Shown here: positions 56,043 to 64,000 of the stretch, piece by piece | Layout of the letters: the number at the start of each line of letters is the position of its first letter | Numbering within the stretch: position 1 is the first letter of the stretch | Source of the DNA: Nostoc sp. UHCC 0302 | Lineage (GTDB): Bacteria; Cyanobacteriota; Cyanobacteriia; Cyanobacteriales; Nostocaceae | NCBI RefSeq assembly: GCF_038096175.1 | Contig: NZ_CP151099.1 | Span: forward strand, 7,294,001-7,358,000 | DNA length: 64,000 nucleotides | Direction of reading: 5' to 3' | Made by a program: the position numbers and the translations under genes | Notes under the pieces: generated by a model | What the model saw: only the letters and a program-made list of their open reading frames with translations | The model's database searches: none | What the model was told of the DNA's origin: nothing

Positions 56043-57113
56043 ATGACCTCATCTGCGTCGTTTGACACATTAGAGTATCTTCAAGCCGATATCGCTGATT
56101 TAATCGAGCGTTTACCAACGTTAAAAAATCGGCAGTTTATCAAGCAAGTACTTGATACAATACTTCGTTTGGCCGATAGTGAAATTGAGCGTCTTGATTG
56201 GAAGATATTGTCGGCCGCTTTAGCAGATATGGAAAAGGGTTTCCAGCTTTTTTATGCTTACCGACACGTTCGTAAAGTCACTATTTTTGGTTCTGCTCGC
56301 CTAGCGCCAGACACACCAGAATATCAGATGGCGCTTGAGTTTGGTCGCGCTGTTTCTCAACTGGGATTCATGGTAATGACAGGCGGTGGTGGCGGCATTA
56401 TGCAGGCAGGTCACGAAGGTGCTGGACGAGAAAATTCTTTTGGCTTAAACATTCAGTTACCATTTGAACAGCAAGCTAACCCGATTATTGAAGGTGATCC
56501 TAAGCTAATTCACTTTAAGTATTTCTTTACCCGTAAGCTATTTCTGCTCAAAGAAAGTGATGCTGTCGCTTTGTTTCCTGGTGGCTTTGGTACTCAAGAC
56601 GAAGCTTTTGAATGCATGACATTGAGCCAAACTGGTAAATTCGGGCCCGTACCTCTAGTTTTAATTGACCGCCCTGGTGGTGATTACTGGCAGTCTTGGA
56701 GCGAATATATTGATAAGCAACTAGTGCAAAATGGTCTTGTGAGTCCCGAAGACCCTAGTCTTTATACAGTAACTGACAACCTAGATGTCGCCTGCGATGC
56801 CATTACCCGTTTTTATCAGGTTTATCACTCCTGTCGTTATGTGGGCGAGAAGTTAGTCATTCGGCTGAAGACAGATGTATCAGATGCGCTTGTAGACCAA
56901 CTAAATGCTGAGTTCAATCAGATTCTTGTGAAAGGACGGATTGAAAAAAGTCAAGCATTGCCTCAAGAAGCGCAAGACGAAACAATGGAACTACCTCGTC
57001 TAGTTTTATACTTCAATCAGCGCGATTTAGGACGCTTGTATCAGATGATTGCGGCTATTAACCAGATGGGTAATCCTTCACCAGAAGATGCGGCACATCC
57101 AGAAAGAAAATAG
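56043..57113 (+). CDS. LOG family protein
   Basis: A 356-residue LOG/TIGR00730-like protein with an N-terminal extension of about 75 residues. The core has the FGSAR block near 82-86, MTGGGGGIMQAGHEGA around 112-127 and PGGFGTQDE at 179-187. Classic LOGs release cytokinin bases from riboside monophosphates; some are nucleotide hydrolases. The extended helical N-terminus and a C-terminal basic/acidic segment (about 280-355) set it apart from minimal LOGs. No neighbour clarifies substrate. Confidence 0.85.
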   Translation: MTSSASFDTLEYLQADIADLIERLPTLKNRQFIKQVLDTILRLADSEIERLDWKILSAALADMEKGFQLFYAYRHVRKVTIFGSARLAPDTPEYQMALEFGRAVSQLGFMVMTGGGGGIMQAGHEGAGRENSFGLNIQLPFEQQANPIIEGDPKLIHFKYFFTRKLFLLKESDAVALFPGGFGTQDEAFECMTLSQTGKFGPVPLVLIDRPGGDYWQSWSEYIDKQLVQNGLVSPEDPSLYTVTDNLDVACDAITRFYQVYHSCRYVGEKLVIRLKTDVSDALVDQLNAEFNQILVKGRIEKSQALPQEAQDETMELPRLVLYFNQRDLGRLYQMIAAINQMGNPSPEDAAHPERK

Positions 57114-57118
57114 GCATT

Positions 57119-57150
57119 GAGGGTGGCAAACTCCACCCTTTATTTTTATT
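57119..57150 (+). terminator. Rho-independent terminator of LOG gene
   Basis: GGGTGG (57121-57126) pairs with CCACCC (57133-57138) around CAAACT, followed by TTTATTTTTATT. Confidence 0.8.
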
Positions 57151-57955
57151 CTCCTGAAAAAAATTGTTTTGACAAAAAATAAGCCACATCAGGGGCAGAA
57201 AATTGCAATTAGGCTAAAGTTTAATGCTTAGCGATCGCACCTTGTTTACTAAGCTTAAGAAGCTATTTATAAACATAATATTAAATAATAGCGCCGCGTA
57301 GCTGAAATGGTAGATTATATTTTTTCCTGGGATAAGTGTCTTGCCTTTACCTTTTAAGCAGGTAAGATACCTGCACCATAGTATTTGCTATTTTGCAATA
57401 CTATAACCTTAATATTTACTTTATAAATGCTCTGTTCTCGCGGAGTTTTTATAGTGAAATTACTGGAAAAACTTGTATATGTTAAAAAATTATTATTCTG
57501 CCTAGCTATTATTAGTTGATTCTCTCTAGTTGTCTCGCTCCTAAGTATAGAATCAGTTTTGACCTATAACAAAAATATCAGATGGTTCAAAGATTCCTGC
57601 TCTCTATTCCTGGGATATTTACGATTCATTTCTAGCCAGAAATTTTTTAACGGATTACCACGTACATTTAGACACAATAACAAACGAAAGTTTCTCTTCC
57701 TCTGCGACCAATGCTAGATTTTCAAGTAAAAAATAATTTATAGCATTGTCTTAGTCAAAGATTTTCTATTTTCTTATATCTAGAGTCATAATTAATCAGC
57801 AACTTTGTCTGGTAGAAGTGTAACGAAACAATGTTATCTCCGCTACTAGTAGACGAAAAATCCACGAGTTTTCATGACTCAATGCTGATTCTCATGAAAA
57901 AGCTTGTATATTAGCACAGGAAACAACTAAGCACATCCGAAGAGAGGTATAAAGT
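57151..57955. other. Intergenic region with tRNA-like and hairpin sequence
   Basis: About 800 bases. Near 57292-57382 is a tRNA-like sequence (GTAGCTGAAATGGTAGA D-like arm; GCAGG/CCTGC T-like stem with a noncanonical loop) that cannot form a complete tRNA. A small hairpin CTCTG/CGGAG at about 57429-57449 with TTTTTAT may be a terminator. The rest is AT-rich without genes. Confidence 0.4.
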
Positions 57956-59278
57956 ATGCTGGAACTATTGGGTTCAGGTTTGATGTCGCTTTGGCTAGAA
58001 ATGGCTGGTGTACAAATCAAGCCATTGGATGCTTTAAATGCACTGGCTTGGCAAAGTAGCCCTAGTCTGGTTCTAGCCCCTGATCCCAATCCAACTGGGG
58101 CTACTACAGTACAGGCATATTTAAAGTGGCTAATAACATCGAAACTGGTAGCACAGAACCTAACGCAGAGTCAGGGAATTTGGATGCAGTCTGGGCCCAT
58201 GCTGATGGCCAATCATCAAGGTACAACACCTCTACCTGCTGCCTCTTTGACCAAAATTGCTACTTCACTTGTTGCTTTAAAAACATGGGGGCCAGACCAC
58301 CAATTTGAGACGTTGGTAAGTGCTACAGGGCCAGTGGTAAATGGGGTTTTACAGGGCGATTTGGTAATGAATGGCGGTGGCGATCCTTTGTTTGTTTGGG
58401 AAGAAGCGATCGCTCTTGGTAATACCCTTAACAAGATGGGTATTAAGCAAGTAAAGGGAAATTTAGTAATTACTGGCAATTTTGCCATGAATTTTCAACG
58501 TCATCCTTTACTTGCGGGTCAAATGCTCAAGCAATCGCTGAATTACAAGACTTGGACTCGCCCCGCTAATTACATCTACTCGATTATGCCCAAAGGCACA
58601 CCCAAGCCTCAAGTCGTAATTGCCGGTACTATCAAATTTGCAGCCCAGCCAAACCCTCAACAAACTTTGCTGCTGCGTCACCATTCTTTACCCTTGCAGC
58701 AACTGATCAAGGAAATGAATGTTTTCAGTAATAATGACATGGCACAGATGCTGGCAGACTCAGTGGGAGGCGCAACTGTAGTGCAATCAACAGCTGCCAA
58801 CCTTGCAAGAGTCCCACAAACAGAAATTCAGCTAATAAATGGTTCTGGATTAGGGCCAGAAAATCGCATTTCCCCCAGAGCTGTTTGTGCAATGTTCATG
58901 GCTATTCAACGAGAAGCAGCTAACCATCAGTTGACATTGGCTGACTTATTTCCCATGTCTGGGTTCGATCACCGAGGAACACTACACGCTAGACACATCC
59001 CTGCTGCTACTGTAATTAAAACTGGTACTCTTCGTGATGTTAGTGCTTTAGCTGGAGTTATGCCCACACGCGATCGCGGTTTGGTCTGGTTTGCGATTAT
59101 CAACCGGGGTACAAATGTATCCGGCTTCCGTAGTGGACAAGACAAATTACTGCAAAGTCTTGTACAACAGTTGCAAGTAGCCTCATCTGTTCCTGCTGAT
59201 CTTACTCCCCACTCAGCCATTAACTCAGTACCCCAATTAGGTACAGCTAATCGTAATGAAATTTTGTACAGAAGTTAG
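57956..59278 (+). CDS. dacB: D-alanyl-D-alanine carboxypeptidase (PBP4/S13 family)
   Basis: A 440-residue S13 peptidase. SxxK is SLTK in AASLTKIAT (about residues 97-100), SxN as SNND around 260, and KTG as IKTGTLRDV near 354. It cleaves the terminal D-Ala of peptidoglycan stem peptides and can act as endopeptidase. The first 60 residues show only weak hydrophobic character and no clear signal peptide, unusual for a periplasmic enzyme, so the true start may be elsewhere. Convergent with lptC. Confidence 0.88.
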   Translation: MLELLGSGLMSLWLEMAGVQIKPLDALNALAWQSSPSLVLAPDPNPTGATTVQAYLKWLITSKLVAQNLTQSQGIWMQSGPMLMANHQGTTPLPAASLTKIATSLVALKTWGPDHQFETLVSATGPVVNGVLQGDLVMNGGGDPLFVWEEAIALGNTLNKMGIKQVKGNLVITGNFAMNFQRHPLLAGQMLKQSLNYKTWTRPANYIYSIMPKGTPKPQVVIAGTIKFAAQPNPQQTLLLRHHSLPLQQLIKEMNVFSNNDMAQMLADSVGGATVVQSTAANLARVPQTEIQLINGSGLGPENRISPRAVCAMFMAIQREAANHQLTLADLFPMSGFDHRGTLHARHIPAATVIKTGTLRDVSALAGVMPTRDRGLVWFAIINRGTNVSGFRSGQDKLLQSLVQQLQVASSVPADLTPHSAINSVPQLGTANRNEILYRS

Positions 59279-59373
59279 TTATTTGTCATTGGTCATTTGT
59301 CATTGGTTAATTAAGTGAATATGACTAAATAATCATGCCCAATCCCCAATCCCTAGTACCCAATCCCCAATAA

Positions 59374-60636
59374 CTATTGACCCTTAACTTTTTCTTGGGG
59401 AATAATTTCCGTTACTACCCTACTGCCAGAACTGCCACCTTTGACAACAATATTTTCTGTTTGCAGATTACCAACAGCTGTTTCACCCGTAAAATTTACT
59501 GGGGGATCAGCTTGCCGATAAACTACATTTCCTTGGGCTTCAACTAACTTATTATCTAGATACCAAGTCAGTTTATTAGATTTCAAAGCTTGGCGACGTT
59601 GCCCAATTGCATTAACATTACCTGTTAAATAAACCGTTTTTTGGGGGATTCTCATTTCTCCCTGATTGGCAGTCACCGTAAGATTTTCGGCACGGTGGAA
59701 TACACGTACAGGCGCATTTGTAGTAACAATTTCTGTTTGCATATTCCAAGACATAGAGTTACTAGCTATTTGCGTTGGCGGATCTAGTAAATCTAGCTGG
59801 GCATTTTGTTTAACAATAGCAACTTTTGTTTTTAAGTTAACTTCGGCAGAATTTCCCCTGCCACGGTCGGTAATTTGATTATTTTTATAACGGTCAATTT
59901 GTACAGGGCGATCGCCGATTAATTTTTCCTCTTTAATTTGCCAAATCAAATGCTCAGTTCGCATTTGCAATTGGGGATCAGCGGAATTTGCAACTACTCC
60001 TCCAGAAAATTCCATGCGCTGTTCGCGGGTTTTAACTCGCGCTTCCTGCGCCACTGCTTGTAATTGTTTATGAGTACCGTTTAACTGGTTGCGAACAATT
60101 AACAAATCTTCTTTAGGACGCCATTCTAATTCATTACCTCGCAAAACCATGCCATTGCGAGGATCTGTTGCCACTATTTTACCTTTGAGAAACAGCTGTT
60201 TCCCATCTTGTTCAATGTCTGCAACTTCTGCCCTAACTTGGTAAACTACTTTGCCATCTTGGTAAAGTTCACCATAAGGACTTTCAGCTTGACCAATTTG
60301 TTTTTCTTTAGTGTATTTTGCCCTTTTAGCTTTGACTTTCCAAATCGGTCTTCCTACCTCATCCGCCTGCTCTAAAGTCACATCAAAGAAAGTCAAATCG
60401 CTGTCTTGGTTAGATGAAGCCGAAGTGTTTGATTTAGAAGATGTAGGGGATTTTCCCTCACAAGCAACTAAGCCAGTTATCAACAAAAACATCACAGCCA
60501 AAAGAAAAAAGGAGGGGGGGAGTGGAGGAGTGGGGGAGTAGGAAGTGAAGGAATTTTGAATTTTTGTCCCCCCCTCTCCCTTTCTCCTTTTCTCCCTCTC
60601 TTTATCCCTTTCCCTCTTATTAAAAAGATGCTTCAT
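59374..60636 (-). CDS. lptC: LptC-like LPS export protein (long form)
   Basis: A 420-residue LptC-type protein with a lipobox-like LVAC near residue 59, followed by a long beta-rich LptC/OstA domain (about 85-410) with repeated units. It would pass lipopolysaccharide from the inner-membrane complex to LptA. It is longer than the E. coli LptC (about 190), which fits cyanobacterial forms. The first 30 residues (KRERDKEREKRRKGEGG) come from a purine-rich low-complexity stretch like the intergenic minisatellites; the start nonetheless overlaps the NYN stop (TAATG), supporting it. A start at MFLLITG is an alternative. Confidence 0.8.
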   Translation of the reverse strand: MKHLFNKRERDKEREKRRKGEGGTKIQNSFTSYSPTPPLPPSFFLLAVMFLLITGLVACEGKSPTSSKSNTSASSNQDSDLTFFDVTLEQADEVGRPIWKVKAKRAKYTKEKQIGQAESPYGELYQDGKVVYQVRAEVADIEQDGKQLFLKGKIVATDPRNGMVLRGNELEWRPKEDLLIVRNQLNGTHKQLQAVAQEARVKTREQRMEFSGGVVANSADPQLQMRTEHLIWQIKEEKLIGDRPVQIDRYKNNQITDRGRGNSAEVNLKTKVAIVKQNAQLDLLDPPTQIASNSMSWNMQTEIVTTNAPVRVFHRAENLTVTANQGEMRIPQKTVYLTGNVNAIGQRRQALKSNKLTWYLDNKLVEAQGNVVYRQADPPVNFTGETAVGNLQTENIVVKGGSSGSRVVTEIIPQEKVKGQ

Positions 60637-61274
60637 TATTCTTGAATTTCTAAGCGTCCATCACTGTCTCTAGGGTCATCTAAAAAACCCATACTGGATA
60701 AGGGCCGATATGGATAGCTTTGACGAGGGGTTTTTTGGATATCTTCTTTAATGGCTTCTAAATCAATATAGCGATCGCTGACATTAATTAAGCTATCACT
60801 AGTCATGGAACGCAAACTTACCACCTCCACCCGAACCCCACGATAACTCACTGAATTGACTGCATATGCTAAATCCCCATCACCGCTAACTAAAACTGCG
60901 GTATCATAAGAATCAACCAACGCCATCATGTCAACTGCTATTTCTACATCCAGGTTGGCTTTTTTTGAACCATCAGGTAGCTGGACTAAATCTTTAGCAA
61001 TGACTCGATAGCCATTGCGACGCATCCACAGTAAAAACCCTTGTTGCTTCTCGTTTGTCCGGTCTACCCCTGTGTAGAAGAAAGCTCGCAGCAGTCTCGA
61101 TCCCCCAGTTAAGCGACACAAGAGTTTCGTGTAGTCAATTTCAATCCCTAGTTGCAGCGCCGCATAAAATAGATTTGAGCCATCAATAAATATGGCGACA
61201 CGACCCCGGTTTTCTAAAACTTGTTCTGGCGTGAATATTGAGTCGTTTTCCAAATTATTCAACATCATTGTCAT
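60636..61274 (-). CDS. NYN-domain (LabA/DUF88-like) protein
   Basis: A 212-residue PIN-like nuclease fold protein. D31 in FIDGSN, ANLDVEIAVDM and SGDGDLAYAV contribute the four conserved acids, so the fold is complete and could be an active RNase. LabA of Synechococcus is a circadian-related member, but function here is unknown. Its stop overlaps the lptC start by one base (TAATG), so the two are translationally coupled. Metallic-acid geometry is inferred. Confidence 0.85.
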   Translation of the reverse strand: MTMMLNNLENDSIFTPEQVLENRGRVAIFIDGSNLFYAALQLGIEIDYTKLLCRLTGGSRLLRAFFYTGVDRTNEKQQGFLLWMRRNGYRVIAKDLVQLPDGSKKANLDVEIAVDMMALVDSYDTAVLVSGDGDLAYAVNSVSYRGVRVEVVSLRSMTSDSLINVSDRYIDLEAIKEDIQKTPRQSYPYRPLSSMGFLDDPRDSDGRLEIQE

Positions 61275-61430
61275 ACCTCAATTTTTATCCTTGTTATTTT
61301 TGATACAAATTAACAACTTTTACAGGCTAGTTAGAGCGGCTTATGATAAGTTTCCGGGGCTAATTAAGCTCAGCCCCGATATGTTTTTAGAGAGAATTAG
61401 AGATCGAGCAAAATTAGAGATTGATAAGGT

Positions 61431-63032
61431 TTAATCGTTTGTTAGGGGTTCTATGCGTTTAAAAATTGGTTGGGGTGTACCCAACTGTTGTTTCCTGGAT
61501 AGTATCCCCCATGTTGCGTGGGTGGCAAAAGGAGCGGTAATGGAACTTTCTAATTGATCGTTAAAATTTATTCCAAAACCCAGTTGCTGATAAATATCGC
61601 TACTGATGTTAGGAATAATTGGGGATAGCAAGTAAGCTGCTAATCTAACTGATTCTAGAACTGCATACAGCACCTCTTCTACAGCTTGTTGCTGTCCCTG
61701 CTTATATAATGACCAAGGAGCTTGTTCATCAATAAACTTATTGCTGGCTTGAACCAGTAAAAAGACAGCCTCGCAGGCTTGACTGAAAGCTAGCGCCTCA
61801 TAAGCTTGTTTTACCTGTTCCCCCAGAGGTAAACCAATTGCTTTCAAAGGATTCTTATCAGGAATTGCTTCCTTGTTAATTGGTGGTACATTGCCAGCAC
61901 AGTATTTCTTCACCATGCTCAAGGTGCGATTGAGCAAATTGCCTAATTTATCTGCTAAATCTGCATTCAGAACATTAATGAATCTAATTTCATTAAAATC
62001 TCCATCTTTGCCAAATTCGATTTCCTTAAGGAAGTAATAACGAACGGCGTCGCTACCATAGCGCTCAACTAGCGCCACAGGGTCGAGAGTATTACCCTGG
62101 CTTTTCCCCATTTTCTGACCATCTTTGGTCAAAAAGCCATGTCCAAATACTCTTTCTGGCAAGGGTAAGCCCGCTGATAACAACATTGCTGGCCAGTAAA
62201 CTGCATGGAAGCGGAGGATATCTTTACCAATTAGATGCAAGTTGATTGGCCACCATTTAGTTAAAGCATTTTCTAATGTTGGTTCGTCATCTGGTTCTAA
62301 TAATGCAGTTACATAACCTAGTAATGCATCAAACCAAACATAAAGGGTGTGCTTCGGATCAACTGGTACTGGAAAACCCCAGTCTAGATTTACTCGCGAA
62401 ATAGAAAAGTCTTGTAATCCCTGACTTACAAAGCTAATGACTTCATTTCGTCGACTCTCTGGCTGAATAAAATCCGGTTGAGACTCATAAAGAGCTTCCA
62501 GTTTTGTTTGATATTTTGATAAGCGAAAGAAGTAGTTTTGCTCGTCTCGCCACTCGACTTCCTTATTAGTATGAATTGGGCAACGCTGTCCTTCTAGAAG
62601 TTCCCGTTCTTCTTTAAATTCTTCACAGGATACGCAGTACCAGCCTTTCTGTTGTCCTTGATAGATGTCACCAACTTCCCACACTCGCCCAAAAAATTCT
62701 TTAACGATCGCTTCATGACGAGTTGCTGTAGTCCGACTAAAGCGATCGTATTGAATGTTCAGCAATTGCCACAAACTAACGAAGCTAGGCACAACTTCAT
62801 CACAAAATTCTTGTGGTTTTTTTCCTAAATTCTCTGCCGAACGCTGAATTTTTTGGCCATGTTCATCTGTACCAGTAATAAGTAATACTTGATGTCCTAG
62901 TAGTCTTTTAAACCGTGCTACTACATCGGCTGCCATTGTTGTATAAGCACTGCCTATATGAGGGACATCGTTTACATAATATAACGGTGTTGTCAGCGCA
63001 AATGTCTTTTCTGTTTTATCCACTAGATCCAT
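61431..63032 (-). CDS. metG: Methionine--tRNA ligase
   Basis: A 533-residue class I synthetase that charges tRNA-Met. HIGH-type motif HIGS is at 25-28 and KMSKS-type KMGKSQGN near residue 300. A WYCVSCEEF and RCPIH zinc-knuckle pair lies in the CP domain. It ends without the C-terminal EMAP-like tRNA-binding domain, the short form. No terminator is obvious. Confidence 0.96.
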   Translation of the reverse strand: MDLVDKTEKTFALTTPLYYVNDVPHIGSAYTTMAADVVARFKRLLGHQVLLITGTDEHGQKIQRSAENLGKKPQEFCDEVVPSFVSLWQLLNIQYDRFSRTTATRHEAIVKEFFGRVWEVGDIYQGQQKGWYCVSCEEFKEERELLEGQRCPIHTNKEVEWRDEQNYFFRLSKYQTKLEALYESQPDFIQPESRRNEVISFVSQGLQDFSISRVNLDWGFPVPVDPKHTLYVWFDALLGYVTALLEPDDEPTLENALTKWWPINLHLIGKDILRFHAVYWPAMLLSAGLPLPERVFGHGFLTKDGQKMGKSQGNTLDPVALVERYGSDAVRYYFLKEIEFGKDGDFNEIRFINVLNADLADKLGNLLNRTLSMVKKYCAGNVPPINKEAIPDKNPLKAIGLPLGEQVKQAYEALAFSQACEAVFLLVQASNKFIDEQAPWSLYKQGQQQAVEEVLYAVLESVRLAAYLLSPIIPNISSDIYQQLGFGINFNDQLESSITAPFATHATWGILSRKQQLGTPQPIFKRIEPLTND

Positions 63033-63658
63033 ACAGAATAAAAAACAACTTATTAAAAGGTTTTATATCTTACTTTTATCTTAAAAACCACGCAATTATA
63101 TAACATTACTACCTTTTTTTCAAATATCATCTTAATATTAGCAAATTTCTCAAGTCAAAAATTGTTTTGTGAGATGTACAAATCTTGCTAATTTCTGCTA
63201 AAAGAAGGCAAAATGAGAAGTTGAAAGGAATCAATACACCTTTCAATTGTTCTACGTTCGCCGGAGAAGTTTTTGTTGACATAGCGTCTTCGCTAGGAGA
63301 AGAGTAGCTTTGATCAGAGGGTAGGCTATCAAATTTTTAATTCATAGGGGGCTTGAACCCTTAATGATGTTTTGCAAAAAGTTTTACCTTTAAAATTCAA
63401 TTTTTTTGGAGAATTAGAGGCTTTTAACCACATTCCACTGCCAGCGGTCAAAAGCCGGAAATTAACTATTAATAGTATTTTTTAATGCTTTTTGTTACAT
63501 ACTGTTGTGACCATAAACACATAACTCTGTAGCTTAAAAATTCCATTTGCTTTGAAAATCAGACATTTCTATCTTAAGACGGTCATGGCGGTAGTAAAGA
63601 AATGTAAAAATTAAATGAAGATAAACTGCGATATTTACCAGAGATATATTGATTAGCT
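63033..63658. other. Intergenic region upstream of plsC-like gene
   Basis: About 625 bases between divergent genes. It has small repeat-like blocks (GCGTCTTCGCTAGGAGAAGAG near 63285) but no gene or RNA recognised. Confidence 0.4.
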
Positions 63659-64000
63659 ATGAGTCTAAATAGCCCCCTGGAGATTTCTCGCGCTTTCCTG
63701 GCGGCGCTCTCAACGCAAATGTTTCGCTACTATGAGGATCGCATTCCCCAGGATGCAAGTGTGCTGGTAGTCAGCAATCACCGCAGTTTCATGGATGCGC
63801 TAATTTTAATGGGGGCCCTGTCGAGTCCAATTCGCTTTGCTTGCCATCACTACATGGGACAAGTACCAATAATGCGGGAGATTGTCACCGGACAATTAGG
63901 GTGTTTTCCTTTAGAGGGAACCCAAAACCGCCAGCAAAGCTTTTTTGTACAGTCACAGGTGCTGTTGCAATCTAAGCAGATGGTAGGAGTATTCCCAGAG
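63659..64000 (+). CDS. 1-acylglycerol-3-phosphate acyltransferase family (PlsC-like), 5' part
   Basis: The first 114 residues of a lysophospholipid acyltransferase-type protein; the rest is beyond the right edge. The catalytic NHxxxxD is NHRSFMD near residues 40-46, and a PLEGTQN segment plus VGVFPE match the family's second and third blocks. It would transfer acyl groups to glycerol phosphate backbones at the membrane. ATG 63659 gives a start with no strong ribosome binding site. It is shown as partial. Confidence 0.85.
   Translation, partial: MSLNSPLEISRAFLAALSTQMFRYYEDRIPQDASVLVVSNHRSFMDALILMGALSSPIRFACHHYMGQVPIMREIVTGQLGCFPLEGTQNRQQSFFVQSQVLLQSKQMVGVFPE

Overview
The window looks like chromosomal DNA of a filamentous, probably heterocyst-forming cyanobacterium (Nostoc/Anabaena group). 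Evidence: abundant HIP1-type GCGATCGC octamers, short interspersed and heptad-type repeats in most intergenic gaps, two DevBCA-type exporters, a tocopherol cyclase, a GuaB3-type IMP dehydrogenase-like gene, a TPP riboswitch before thiC, and a Yfr1 small RNA just upstream of trxA, its usual cyanobacterial neighbourhood. No phage, transposase or CRISPR array was found. The genus is an inference from these features.

Layout. 0-9 kb: end of a sugar-nucleotidyltransferase gene, an S66 peptidase, an orphan MASE3-like histidine kinase, leuS, a gamma-glutamylcyclotransferase-like gene, and an ECF sigma/anti-sigma pair behind a textbook ECF promoter. 9.7-13.7 kb: L,D-transpeptidase, ComFB-like protein, M23 peptidase and AEC transporter. 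13.9-22.1 kb: two tandem devBCA exporter operons and a divergent TetR gene, with two matching palindromic operators in the gap. 22.1-30 kb: a candidate small RNA with its own promoter and terminator, a KefB-type antiporter, a chromosomal ParM/ParR-like pair, DedA and a Gfo/Idh oxidoreductase. 30-45 kb: housekeeping metabolism (queC, pyrE, thiC, aldehyde dehydrogenase, mazG, leuC, leuD), a second orphan histidine kinase, and tRNA-Ile(CAU) and tRNA-Val(UAC). 45-53 kb: an Lhr-like helicase, a VOC-fold protein, tandemly duplicated metallophosphoesterases, a relict WD40 fragment, a DnaJ-TPR protein, tocopherol cyclase and tRNA-Arg(CCU). 53-64 kb: YdcF-like protein, guaB3, yfr1, trxA, a LOG-family protein, dacB, LptC, a NYN-domain protein, metG and the start of a PlsC-type acyltransferase.

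Themes. Several genes concern the cell envelope: S66, L,D-transpeptidase, M23, DacB, LptC, PlsC, two DevBCA exporters, and the ECF sigma/anti-sigma pair that may sense envelope stress. The best candidates for follow-up are the chromosomal ParMR-like pair, the duplicated exporter with its predicted TetR operators, the candidate small RNA at about 22.36-22.54 kb, the predicted autoregulatory ECF promoter, and the dispersed repeats that have entered operons (devC-devB, leuC-leuD) and possibly extended the coding start of lptC.
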